Assembly (NCBI GenBank): GCA_958450325.1
Contig: OY288243.1
Span: 26,008,844 to 26,072,843, forward strand
Origin: Agrostemma githago
Taxonomy: Eukaryota > Streptophyta > Magnoliopsida > Caryophyllales > Caryophyllaceae
Reading direction: 5' to 3'
Length of the DNA stretch: 64,000 bases
Program-made: the position numbers and the translations under genes
The notes under the pieces: generated by a model
Told to the model about the DNA's origin: nothing
Database searches by the model: none
Seen by the model: the letters and a program-made list of their open reading frames with translations, nothing else
In this document: positions 11,757 through 21,675 of the stretch, one piece after another
Numbering within the stretch: position 1 is the first letter of the stretch
Layout: each line of letters opens with the position of its first letter

Positions 11757-12808
11757 GGTTTGGGTGAAGGGTGGTCTGTCTGTAAGAACACCGTGTAATC
11801 AGAAACGGATTCAGATCCTAGAATCAAATAGTACATCCCGAGCAAGGAAAAAGACTAGACGAGAAAAAGACTGAAAACCGACTTCTAGACGGGTGACTCG
11901 TGGACGGTGGGTTTTCCTTAGGATTTGGCAAAGTGGGCCTAGTCCCGTTCGAAGGAAGATCCACGTGAGAATTCCCCAGACTTTGGACTCGAATGTGTAA
12001 ACGGGCTTCCCTTTGTAGGAGTTCGTCCTACGCAGGTGGGCCGTGCCTTGACAAATAAGGCGGACCGGGATAGGGAGAAAACCCGTGATGTAGGATCGAC
12101 GGAGTTTCGACGCTATAGTCTTTAACACCTTATGACAAGACCCGACACTACTAAATTCGGGAAGTCCTAAGAGGAAGGTTTTAAAAAGGAAAATTTGGGT
12201 TTAGAAGAAAACCCGAACAAGTCGGATTGGATGGCTCGATTTTCTTGAAAATCGGCAAAGGGCCACCGGGCCGAGTTTTTTCGAAAATTTTGATAAGGTT
12301 CGGGCAGCATACCGGCTAAAAATAGGTTATTTTGAGTCAAAAATCATAAGTCCTAAGTTCGGTAGCGTTCCGGGTTTTGAGAAAAATGGATAATTTTGGA
12401 AAGATGCAAGTTTTTTGGAATAAAGGTTTTTGAAAAAAAGGTGATCAAGTAGCACGTAGTCATGGAAACAGTATAATGACACCATGTATGCTCCAAGTCT
12501 AAGTCTCGGTCAGTCGAAATAGGGTCTATACCAACAACGATCGCTTTCTCGCAAATCAGGACGGACTTCCTAAGCCGAATTGGACTTAGAACATGCCGTA
12601 AAACCCATGCGAGTTCCGCCATCGAAGTCTTTAGTGCACCCATTTAGGAATGCACCGTGGTATAGTGGGACGTCGGTCACAAGTAACCGGCCCGGGAAAG
12701 ATTTGGGTTATGCATGAACCATTGAACTAAAACGCGTACATTACTAATCGAACGATTTCTTTTCGAGTCTCACCCTAGGAACCCCGATGACAAGTGGTAC
12801 ATCAGGAA
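11757..12808 (-). other. E1 leader between primer binding site and gag
   Basis: This is about 1 kb of non-coding leader in element orientation. It is clearly alike in E3 (54214-55568), for example the phrases around 12663 and 55430 (TAGTGGGACGTCGGTC). It likely holds packaging signals. Short open frames here (12128-11811, 12643-12353) are not conserved as proteins. Confidence 0.6.
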
Positions 12809-12826
12809 TCCCCAGCGGAGTCGCCA
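12809..12826 (-). promoter_or_regulatory. E1 primer binding site
   Basis: On the minus strand, three bases after the 5' LTR, the sequence TGGCGACTCCGCTGGGGA begins. Its position fits the site where a tRNA 3' end primes cDNA synthesis. It is not the initiator-Met type. Tat elements are reported to use tRNA-Arg and this sequence fits that description, but I could not check the tRNA. E3 has the identical site (55569-55586), and E4 a near match (46866-46881). Confidence 0.7.
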
Positions 12827-12829
12827 AAT

Positions 12830-15028
12830 TGTGGACATGACATAGATCCACCCCGACGCGGCCACGCGCGGGTTTGGGGAGGCCAATGAATCTCATGTGA
12901 GATGGATCTCGAGTTGAAATTTAAATCAAAGTAGGAGTCGCCACCGAACTTTGTGGGAGTTCGGGCCCGTTCGAACCCACTCTATGTCGTAGTGGGCCAT
13001 GTACAAAATATGGCCCATTTCCGATATCAGAGTTTATTGGGTTCGTCCCTTAGCATTTGATACCGATACCGACATTATCAGTAATCGAATATTGAATGAC
13101 TCTCGTTGCCAATGGATTCGGACATCCGGAAACCATGGTTCTGAGTAAGGGGTGAGGGTATGTGTTGGGAAGTTCACAAAGAACACCCAACCCCGCCCGC
13201 ACTTAGCGGCCTTTACTAAGATATCGTTTGATTTTTATGTACGCGCATTAGTTCGACGATTGAATGATATGCAAAGAGTATTTTTAGACTAAACATGCGA
13301 ATTATGTTTGCTAAGTCGTTTAATGCATCTAAAAATTAACGTCAAAGTTGTATTTTAGCATGCGAGGTTCATTTTAGTATAATAAAACAAACGAAAAGAA
13401 ATTGCTAAAGACATGAACAAACGGGTTAGTAACGATTGATAAATTGAATAAAAAAATGTAAACTTAATGCATGGTTTGAAAAAGTTTGTGACGTGTGATG
13501 GATTAAACACGCGTGACCGAGGTCAAAAACATTTATCAAAAGCTTAAAATATGCCGAGAAAGACGTTGTTTCAAGAAACTTAAAAAAAGGTAAGAAAAAA
13601 GAGAAAAGGACGTCATGGTTTCAGCAACCCACGCGACTCGCGCGGGAAGGCGTCTCGCCCGGGACGCGTACAGCTCGCGTCTCGGGCTGCTATCGGTTTT
13701 GACTTTTTGAAAATCGTTAGTAAATCGCGTATAAATATGAATTAATTTATACTCGACTTATATTTTCGATATTCGATTATGAAATCGATATCGAATATTT
13801 GGAATTTTTGTAAGAAAAAGGAAGAATTTTGCAAATCGTTTTGTAAAATCAAATTGAAAAAAAAAATGATGTTTGATTCTCTTCATGTTAAAAATCGTGG
13901 TGTTTTGTCTTACGAAACTATGTGACGATTTTTTAGTATCAACGAGATTAATTTAGTTCTTGTTAGATACGATATTTGACTATAGAGTCAATATCGTATT
14001 TTAAGAACGTTGTTTTATATGATAATAGTTTGTAGTATTGATATTATGTAAAAAAATGCGACGACGACCCATAATAAAAAAGGACCGACGACACGACTCG
14101 AAGAAGAAGAAAAAGACGCGAGAAGGGAAGAGAGAAAAGAAAGAACGGGATTGATTTTTACACCCTCAACCTACATGCTTTGTCTTCTCGGAATAGGACT
14201 CGTCGGAATGTGGCTTAGACACGGGAGCGTCGAGATAATGTGGGTTAGTTTAGGGTTGTGTTCCGGGTTGAATAAGGTGGCGGGTGATGGTCGGCCTTTG
14301 GTCGGAATCGGGTTACACTATCTGTCTTTTGATGCTATGTTTGATGTTTGGATGTTTCGAGATTGTAGATGTTTATGTCTCAGATGTCGGGGATTGAATG
14401 TGTGTATTGTGAATGTTGTAGATGTCCTATTTATAGGAGATGGCTAACTTGCAAAGGAAGAAAGTCACCGATCGGGTTGAGGTAGGATTCCGTCTAAGGA
14501 TAGGAATAATAAGCAGTTTGAGAGGAACGTGACCTCCGCTTGCTTGGTGGGGAAGTCACGGTATTTGGGCTGGTGTAGGGGTACTCGGCCGAGTACTCCT
14601 TGTACTCGGTGGAGTGCTCGGTCGGGAATCCTACCGGGGATCAAATTCCACTTTTTGACGGATTTGTTTAATATTTTTTGAGGCTGATTTTTGTAGTGTT
14701 TGAGCTCGATCTGGACTCACTGGAGTGACACGGCTGGTTTACGTGTTTTGAAAATATCTTTGACTGGGTTTTAACTCGGTCGCTAAAAGACGGTTTTGCC
14801 CCTGGTGTCGGATTTGACCCAAATTAGTCTCATTTGACTCGAAAGACCCACTGGGCCTGATTTTGAGGTTGTTTTTGTGAAATTTGTACCCCGTAATAAG
14901 CCCAAGACAGATTCCATTGATTTCAGGCCCATATTCGAGTACGTTAAAGCACGTTTGCGTCCGATCATCATCGGGTGTTTCTCGGAAACTGCTATAGACA
15001 CCTGGCAATCAAAATGTGGATGTCTACA
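12830..15028 (-). repeat. E1 5' LTR (right copy)
   Basis: This is a 2,199 bp copy of the left LTR. It acts as the 5' LTR because the element reads on the minus strand. The transcript should start to the left of the TATAAATAG box at 14435-14427. Its outer end lies 1.28 kb from the ARF stop codon. Its promoter points away from ARF, in the same direction as ARF transcription. Confidence 0.93.
14427..14435 (-). promoter_or_regulatory. E1 LTR TATA box
   Basis: TATAAATAG on the minus strand lies about 590 bp inside the 5' LTR, a suitable position for the U3/R promoter. The same motif is present in the other LTR near 2065-2073. Confidence 0.6.
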
Positions 15029-15485
15029 AAAGTATAAATTGAAAATTTTGCTTTAATATTACTTAATTACTTATCGTTGCACACATTTTCTGATAAAAAT
15101 CTGTTTTGATCTCTTAATTGAGCAAAGGAAAAAGCCTCACAAAAAAATGAAGATGGGAGGCTTGACATGTATGCGAACAAGGTGGGATGGGGGAACAAAC
15201 TAAAGACATGAGATGTTGAAATCGTAACTTCCGATCTGTCAGCCTCACGGTCTTTCTATGACCCTCTTTTCCCTTTGTTCAGGGCTTTCTTTTTCGCTCA
15301 TCTATTTTGCCATTTTCTATTCTTTAGCAGCCAAACGTCCCAGCTGTAAAGCATTAAACCTTTCTTAACCGTTGCCATGAATACTCCAAAAGGAGAGAAT
15401 ATAAATTCACTTACCGCCAAAACAAGGAGATTATAAAAAAATTAATGGAGTCCAAAAGTTGAACAAAGGTTGACGCAAAGTACTA

Positions 15486-15572
15486 CTCCCTCTCATTCAT
15501 TCAATTTTTTACGTGGGACCGTTTTTGTGAGGAGAAATGATTAACCTATGTAAGGAATTGAATGGATGGAAG
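15486..15572. mobile_element. Stowaway-like MITE (copy A)
   Basis: This is an 87 bp element flanked by TA on both sides. The left end CTCCCTCTCATTCATTCAAT pairs with the right end AATTGAATGGATGGAAG. It is closely similar to copy B at 37544-37635, including the shared inner phrase TTTTTGTGAGGAGAAATG. Confidence 0.75.
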
Positions 15573-16142
15573 TACGTTTCGGTTATTGCTTAAGACACAT
15601 AAAGGCAATACATTTCATGCGAAAAAGTCTGACATACAGAAACAAGTACTACTACTACTTGGTACTGTATTATTATTACTGAGTGTCACTATCAATAATG
15701 AAATCATAGCGTTGGGTAACTTGAGTTGCTAATTTATTGCCACAAGAAGAGTATACTGTTACTAGTACACTCACATGTCGCCTTTCTGGTCTCCCATTTG
15801 TCTGGATAGTACTTTGTATGGAGTATATTACACCCAACTTACTGTTCAGTGGGCGTACACCGAGAGACAGGACACGTTCCATATTACACAATTCAATTCT
15901 AAAATTAAAAAATCCTGACTTTGGTGGGTCTCCGGGAACCTGTTCATGATCCACATCTCATTGTTTAGCCCAAGAATATGACTGCCTGGATGAACCTCAC
16001 CCCCTTCCCAACTCTGCATCATGTATATAAGAGTGCGGATGTCTATGACGACTAGAACTTTGACAAAAAGACGCAACACGGAGGACCTTTATAACTAGAA
16101 ATCAAGCACGTTAAAATCCATGAGATCTATTGAAAGACATTG

Positions 16143-16163
16143 TATATATATATATATATATAT
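16143..16163. repeat. (TA)n microsatellite
   Basis: A run of about ten TA units lies roughly 150 bp downstream of the ARF stop codon. It is likely polymorphic. Confidence 0.85.
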
Positions 16164-16311
16164 TAATAGTCGGCTTAGGAGATCCAAAACTGGTTCGTGT
16201 ATGTCCCTCCAATATATGCAACAATCACAAGCAAGTTATCGAGAAAAAAGATTGTTAGACGAACGCAACACAATTGAGTTCAGATTATTTATTTTTGACT
16301 CCATGGATCCT

Positions 16312-19300
16312 CTATGCTCCTATATTATCACTGCTTGAATCCATTAATATTGTCAGCCTCTTTGCCTTTTTGACGAACTCTCTGCAGATCCAAGTGCGTC
16401 GTCAAAAGAGTTGAAATCGAAAGCTTATAGAAAATGAAATCAACAAAATCACAAGTGACTTATACCAGACGAGACAGTCTCGTGTGTGATGTGTGAGACC
16501 AACCCTAAATCATACTCCGTACATCAGTAAATTATGAAGAATACAAGGATTTCGGTAAACTCAGACAAAGCACCATTATACGGAGTAGTGTAATCGTAGG
16601 TCGAAAGAAGGAACATAGCACACAAGAAATGAAAGTTATGAATAGGGAGAAGAGTCTTACCCAAACGGTTCATTTCCTATTTGTTTGGATGAACCTATCC
16701 CATCTCTGTAGGTTAGACGACTTTGTATGTCCAAGCCCTCTATGCCAAACATGTTGACAAGCTTGTTGCAGAGTTCTTCATAAGAGTTTAGTAATGTCAG
16801 CTCAAGAGTGCGCCCCACGTCCTCAGATTCCATGAAAACTTTACAGTGGCCTGTCTCTAACTCCAAGTCAAGTTCTTGGTTATGAGCAGACCCAGAATTA
16901 TCGGAAACATTGCCGGTCTTATCTCCATTACCTTCTGAGGAACTATTCCTGGAGCAGCTAACTGACATTTGCTGCTCGGTTAATATTGCTTTGCCAAAAA
17001 GCACAAACTGATGTGGTTTGGCCTCGTCTGATCTTTTTCTAATTAGGTTTGAACTTCCCATAGTGAGCAAGCAAGAAATGTTGTCATTATTACTAGGGGT
17101 TTGAAAACTTAGAGAAGTTGAAGGTCGGTTGGGCAGTGTGGTCAATGGATCCATTGCTGGAAAGAGACCCGACTGTAGTTTATTCATGTGAAGATCGGAC
17201 AACGAAAGACCGAATTGAGCATGCCTGGCTCCCTGCATGCCAGCAGGAGAATTGTCGGGTAAACATCCAAAAGGGTTGCTCGGCCCAAGGAAGTTTCCGG
17301 GATATGTGGGGACCGGAAGTTGCCCGTCCATTGGAAATTCGGGATGGTGGGGAAGTCGAAATTTTTTTCTCGGAGGGGAGAAGGGGGATAAATGTATGGC
17401 AGGCATACTGGAGACTAATTCTACCAGCCATGGACTAACACGCTTCACGTTCTGCAGCAAATCCGGTTCGTCCCATGTTACCTACAGAGAGTAGATTAGT
17501 AGAAAACGCAAATCCCCAAAAAAGAACGCTGCACTCGGTGTTTTTAGTGGAACAACCCTTCTGTATACTAATTACCCATTAACACATCAAATCTAATACC
17601 AATATTTTTCAAATTGTATGAAGAAACTGTCATCTTAAAGGTAAAATTGTAAAACTACAATTAAAAACACTAGTAACACATTGTTGCAGAAGTACCGTCA
17701 TAGGTAAGGTAAGAATTAAGAACATTGCTAGTTAACAGAAGGCATGACAACTTCAAGATTATATACTCCATATTTTACTTGCTCTACCAAGCACTAAATA
17801 CTATCCTTAATCTATGTGTAAAGCACTTGAATGATACGATTGACATGGATGAGATGCAGTGTTCAGTTTATCTTGACAGCTACAGTCAGATTCCAAAGAG
17901 GCTTACAATCAGTTATAGAAAACAAGTATCTCTACTAAATCGAAAAGTTCCGGCAAGAACATTTCATTGAAGGACTCTGTTCATTAGGATTTATGATGTG
18001 AACATCCAGCATCATCTGATAACATTCGTTGAAAAGTAGACATTCCATAGAGTAGCTCTTAAGGAAATGATTTTATTATAAATATTTCTTCGAAATATAG
18101 ACCAGGTCATATTTAAGTACTTTCCTAGGCAGTTACACACTTCAAAATTCAAATAAATAGATAAAAACTCAAACTTCAAGTACTACTTACAAAAATCCAG
18201 CCAATCTAACTATTTAAACCTCATAGTATTTTGAAGTACCAAAAGTAAAAAAAAGCCCATGTTGGATACCTTTTAATGCAGTCTCTCAAGTAACATAGAT
18301 CAAACATCACAGACGTCATTACTTAACAAACTAGAAGATGAGAGTACCTGGAGAAGCCTCCAAGGTGATTCAGACCAGTGAACAGGATCAGCAACCTGGA
18401 TTGAAGCTATAGTACCCATAAACCAGCTTATTCGGGAAGAATCCTCAGTCTCAAATGGCATCTTAAACCGCATCCCAGAGCACCAACGAATCTGAAGTGC
18501 AGCCTTAACATGTCCTGCCTTTACTAAAAACTCTGGAGTACCTGCTCGAGGATAGTAAACTATCTCAAAGCTCTCTCCTTTAGCAGCAAATGATGCAGCT
18601 TCTAGGACACATTCCATCTTCACTTTCCCCTTCCCTGTCATATTACCGCCTGAAGTATTCCCGTTTCTTCCAATCCTACTCTCGTCTTCCCTCAGGAAAG
18701 CCGATAAAGCACCATAGGTCAGTACAGTGGGCCCCGGATTCCATCCTGAAGTCCCATCATGTCCACCAACGAGCCCCCTCTTAGCTCGCCGTATCCCTAC
18801 ACAAAGGTCACCATTGTCGGCCCTTAAAAACACAATAGAATCCCCGGCTACGAGCTTCTTTGCATTAACAAATGAACTCCAACCAGTAGTCAACAAATGG
18901 CGTCTTGGAGTTCCCCTATATATATGTCGAAATTTCCATGGTTCCCCATGAACATCCTTGGCAATGATATTTTGAACGGGGGGATCGGCCGAATAGTCCA
19001 ACCTTGGGAAGATAGTTTCAGCACAATAGCGGGGCACGGAAAATCCACCCCCATTATTCGCATCAGATTGAGTCAATGTCTTAGCAAATGAAGCAGGTTT
19101 ATTTTCCTGTATTTCGGTGCCATGAGCTCCACTTGTATCATCCACAAAATCAGGCTCATTAGCCACGGGAATCAACCGAATTTTGGCATAGACCTCGTCG
19201 GTCTCTTGGTCAGCTAAATACTTAATGTCCTGAACTTGACATAGAACGTACGGGGGTATCCTCGGAAAATTCCGAAAATCGACGTTCCCACTAGCATGCT

Positions 19301-19445
19301 CAATATGACCTTGAACAAAATAGTAAACTTTGGAATTCACAGGGGGCATCTGTACCATCCCCCCAGCACAGGCATGCCATAATTGAGAATCTAAACAATT
19401 ATCAGCCTGTTTTATTTTATCCTTTGGATCCATAAACGTGATCAT
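16312..19445 (-). CDS. ARF10/16: Auxin response factor, class C (ARF10/16/18 type)
   Basis: This is a nuclear transcription factor that binds auxin response elements; class C members mostly repress. There are three coding exons: 19445-18348, 17481-16661 and 16381-16312, with introns of 866 and 279 bp. Junctions CAG/GTACTC, TGTAG/GTAACA, GG/GTAAGA and CTGCAG/AGAG restore one frame of 662 codons, close to the Arabidopsis ARF16 length. The first ATG (MITFMDPKDK) fits the ARF16 start; an in-frame ATG lies 4 codons on. The B3 domain is at about 120-222 (SFAKTLTQSDANNGGGFSVP, IYRGTPRRHLLTTGW), the ARF middle domain at about 285-366 (GMRFKMPFETEDSSRISWF), then a variable Ser/Pro-rich region and a C-terminal PB1 domain (GHCKVFMESEDVGRTLEL, YRDGIGSS). 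RGTPRRH and the miR160 site in exon 2 place it in the ARF10/16 clade. I see no stop, frameshift or missing key motif. It is the only intact host gene in the window. Confidence 0.95.
17222..17242 (-). promoter_or_regulatory. miR160 target site in ARF exon 2
   Basis: The plus strand reads TGCCTGGCTCCCTGCATGCC plus A, which equals mature miR160 except for C instead of U at position 15. On the ARF mRNA that is a G:U wobble, so pairing is complete over 21 bases apart from one wobble. It lies over codons for Gly-Met-Gln-Gly-Ala-Arg-His, the same place as in ARF10, ARF16 and ARF17 of other plants. It implies cleavage by miR160. Confidence 0.93.
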
Positions 19446-19541
19446 GAGCGCAAAATTTTAAACAAAATCAACACCAATCAAACCCCAAATCACTAATACA
19501 ACAAACCTTCTCAAACCCTTGCCAATCAAAATTATTCCTTC

Positions 19542-19676
19542 CTACACAGTAAACCAGCAGCATATAGTCATCTCAATATAGAGAAACAAAACTGAAGACG
19601 ATCTATAATATACTACTCCACACTCGCATTATTAAAAAAAATTAATGAATGAGATAATCATATTAGTTTTACTTAC
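19542..19676 (-). other. Possible intron in the ARF 5' untranslated region
   Basis: On the minus strand a good donor (GAG/GTAAGT, 19676) and an acceptor (TGTGTAG/GAAGG, 19542) lie about 100-230 bp before the ATG. This suggests a 135 bp leader intron. It rests only on splice-site look-alikes. Confidence 0.35.
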
Positions 19677-20064
19677 CTCAAAACTATGTCATGAATGAAA
19701 AGGCTCCAATAAGATTAGGGAAACTTCTGGTCCACATAACACCACTACCTAGAAGTTCACCAACATCTTCAAACTCTAATACCCAGAAAATCAACACTGA
19801 ATCTAATTGATTATCAAACCCAGAAGATTTTTAAGGCATTGCCGACAAATTAAGCCTTAAACTCGAGCTAACTACCACTCACAAAGCTCATTTTTATCAC
19901 TCTCACCAAATTACCAACAAATCAAGGAGGAGCCTTGCATATCAACTAATCCAAACATTAAGCAGTACCCACTTCACAAAGCACCAAGATCTGCACTCAA
20001 TTCTCTTTTCTCGACATTCAAACTCAAAAACTTGAGTAACCTACTGCTGCATCGACATAACATT

Positions 20065-20089
20065 AAAAAAAAAAAAAAAAAAAAAAAAA
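20065..20089. repeat. Poly(A) run
   Basis: There are 25 consecutive A on the plus strand. I see no retroposed gene next to it, so it reads as a simple repeat. Confidence 0.85.
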
Positions 20090-20235
20090 TTGAACTCTCA
20101 TTTGAGGAAGGCCTATAAATTTGTTTTTGGGCTTCTTGTTAATTTGTTATAGTTGGAATAATAAAGCAGTAGTAGTTGTCTCTGTAAAATTCATTCATGA
20201 ACAAAGGTGACAAAACTTAGAAAAACAAAGGTAAT

Positions 20236-20259
20236 ATAATAATAATAATAATAATAATA
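20236..20259. repeat. (AAT)n microsatellite
   Basis: About eight AAT units lie in the ARF upstream region. Confidence 0.85.
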
Positions 20260-21024
20260 TATGTGCATATTTTATAGAGTGTCTACCGACACAAGCCAAA
20301 AAAAGGTAGAAGAGGAAGAAATAAAAAATGAGTAGAAGCAGTAGGCAAGTGTTAAAATCTCACAGTCTAGGGGAATTTCTCTCACTAGAAGTTCAGAAGA
20401 TTCATTCAAATGGAAGTTTTGGATCATGGAAATAAGGAAGACAGACCAACACTAGTGTCCAAACTCCAAACACCTCCGGTTTTTTTTTATCCTTGTCTCT
20501 TTAAAATCCCTTTTCCCCTTTTTTTGGTAGGATTTTTTTGTTTGAAGTGCAGATTAATTTCATTAATAATAAATAAAGAACATACTTGAGACATAGATCG
20601 CTATTCGAATAACACGCTTTTGCATAGCCTTTTATATATCGTTGTTGACTGACGCAGTTTTTTGCGAAAGAATCTATGGATCTAATGATATAGTCTTCAA
20701 AAGGATAAACTTCCTCTATTTTGATAAATAATAGACCGAGATCTGGCCTCAATTGTATCATCATACGTAGAAATTTCATTGCTATCTTGCACATAATTGT
20801 TGACCTCTCCAAAAGAGAGAACAAATCCACAAAAAATATGAGAACAAATCGATTGTTATAACCATGTATTTCAATGAGAAATATCAGATTCTCATCTTCC
20901 ATTTTTTTTACCTTTTCTCTATCATGTTCACCTTTACCTCTGGTTTTCCCTCACTCTTAAATATTCACTAAAAATACTCTACATCAACGAGAATTCATTT
21001 TCACCCTCTCTCAAATTTTTTATA

Positions 21025-21054
21025 CTAATATGTCCCCGCGTGCGATGCACGTGG
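21025..21054 (-). mobile_element. Helitron-like 3' terminus (minus strand)
   Basis: On the minus strand, CCACGTGCATCGCACGCGG forms an 8 bp stem with one G:T pair and a 3-base loop. It is followed 12 bases on by TTAG and a T. The hairpin, spacing and end resemble the 3' end of the Helitron at 43539 (hairpin, 12 bases, CTAG, T), except TTAG replaces CTAG. An RPA-like OB-fold exon, a known Helitron cargo or partner, lies upstream on the same strand (31700-37494). I found no matching 5' end. Confidence 0.4.
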
Positions 21055-21675
21055 TGTTCAAGGACATGTTCCTCTTTTTGGAAAACATTTAGCGTAAATA
21101 TTAACGTATGAATAAACTGATAAGTTCGTTGCTATGGTAGTTACATACCCAAGTAGTACATAATGTAAATAGGTTCTACTAACACCGCAAAATAACATCC
21201 TGGATGTAATACAGGGCGCAGCAGGGGCGGATCCAGGATTCGAAAGTATTTTGGGCTAAAATAACCTTGACGGTTCAATCATGCGAAGCAAAAAATTTTT
21301 TTTGGAGAAAATTATAAGATATAGAGATCATTTTTCTAGATATTGAAAATAGGTAGGAATTAGTTAAAAAAATTGTTTCAAAGTGGATAGTATTTGACGG
21401 TTTGAACCATTTTGATATTGAGAAAGGTAGAAAAATAAAGTAAAATGATAAAACTAATGCGAGAAAGTGATGAAAAGTACAAAAATAAAGTAAAATGATA
21501 AAACTAACACAAAAATGCTGCCAGTGGGAGTTGAACTCGTGTCTCCCACACAAAACTTAAACACTCCTACCACTATGACAAGAGTAGACAACTGACTAAT
21601 TCATAAACTAAAAATTATGTATTCTGAATTTAACTAGGGCTAGAGCCCGAGTAGCCTAGCCCTAGATCCGCCCTT

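Larger units (their letters stand above)
423..15028 (-). mobile_element. E1: Tat-lineage (Retand-like) Ty3/gypsy retrotransposon with antisense ORF
   Basis: This is a complete insertion of 14,606 bp. Two long direct repeats (423-2662 and 12830-15028) begin TGTGGACATG and end GTGTCTACA on the plus strand. They are bounded by a perfect 5 bp target duplication, AAAGT at 418-422 and 15029-15033. On the minus strand the order is 5' LTR (right), primer binding site, gag, protease, RT, RNase H, a second archaeal-type RNase H, integrase, a spacer with a plus-strand ORF, polypurine tract, 3' LTR (left). A second RNase H and an antisense ORF between pol and the 3' LTR are known marks of the Tat lineage (Retand and relatives). 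The gag-pol frame carries six in-frame stops and one frameshift, so the copy is not autonomous. E3 and E4 in this window are relatives with matching LTR ends. Confidence 0.93.
15034..16311. other. ARF downstream flank
   Basis: No other gene is visible between the ARF stop codon and the E1 duplication. The stretch should hold the ARF 3' untranslated region and polyadenylation site. It also holds a short MITE (15486-15572) and a TA microsatellite (16143-16163). The small open frames here show no family features. Confidence 0.6.
19677..21024. other. ARF upstream region with an unsupported 133-codon ORF
   Basis: This holds the likely ARF leader and promoter. There is a run of 25 A at 20065-20089 and an AAT repeat at 20236-20259. 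A minus-strand open frame at 20902-20501 (133 codons, rich in Leu, Ile and Phe) starts MEDENLIFLIEIHGYNNRFV. I recognise no family and see no splice or codon evidence, so I do not call it a gene. No other coding sequence is visible. Confidence 0.4.

Noticed and set aside
15676..15954. 92-codon minus-strand frame downstream of ARF, as a possible extra ARF exon
   Set aside because: The ARF PB1 domain is completed by the 16381-16312 exon with good splice sites and a stop; this frame has no PB1 or other motif.
20501..20902. 133-codon minus-strand frame upstream of ARF
   Set aside because: No recognisable family or splice context; kept only as a note in the upstream region.
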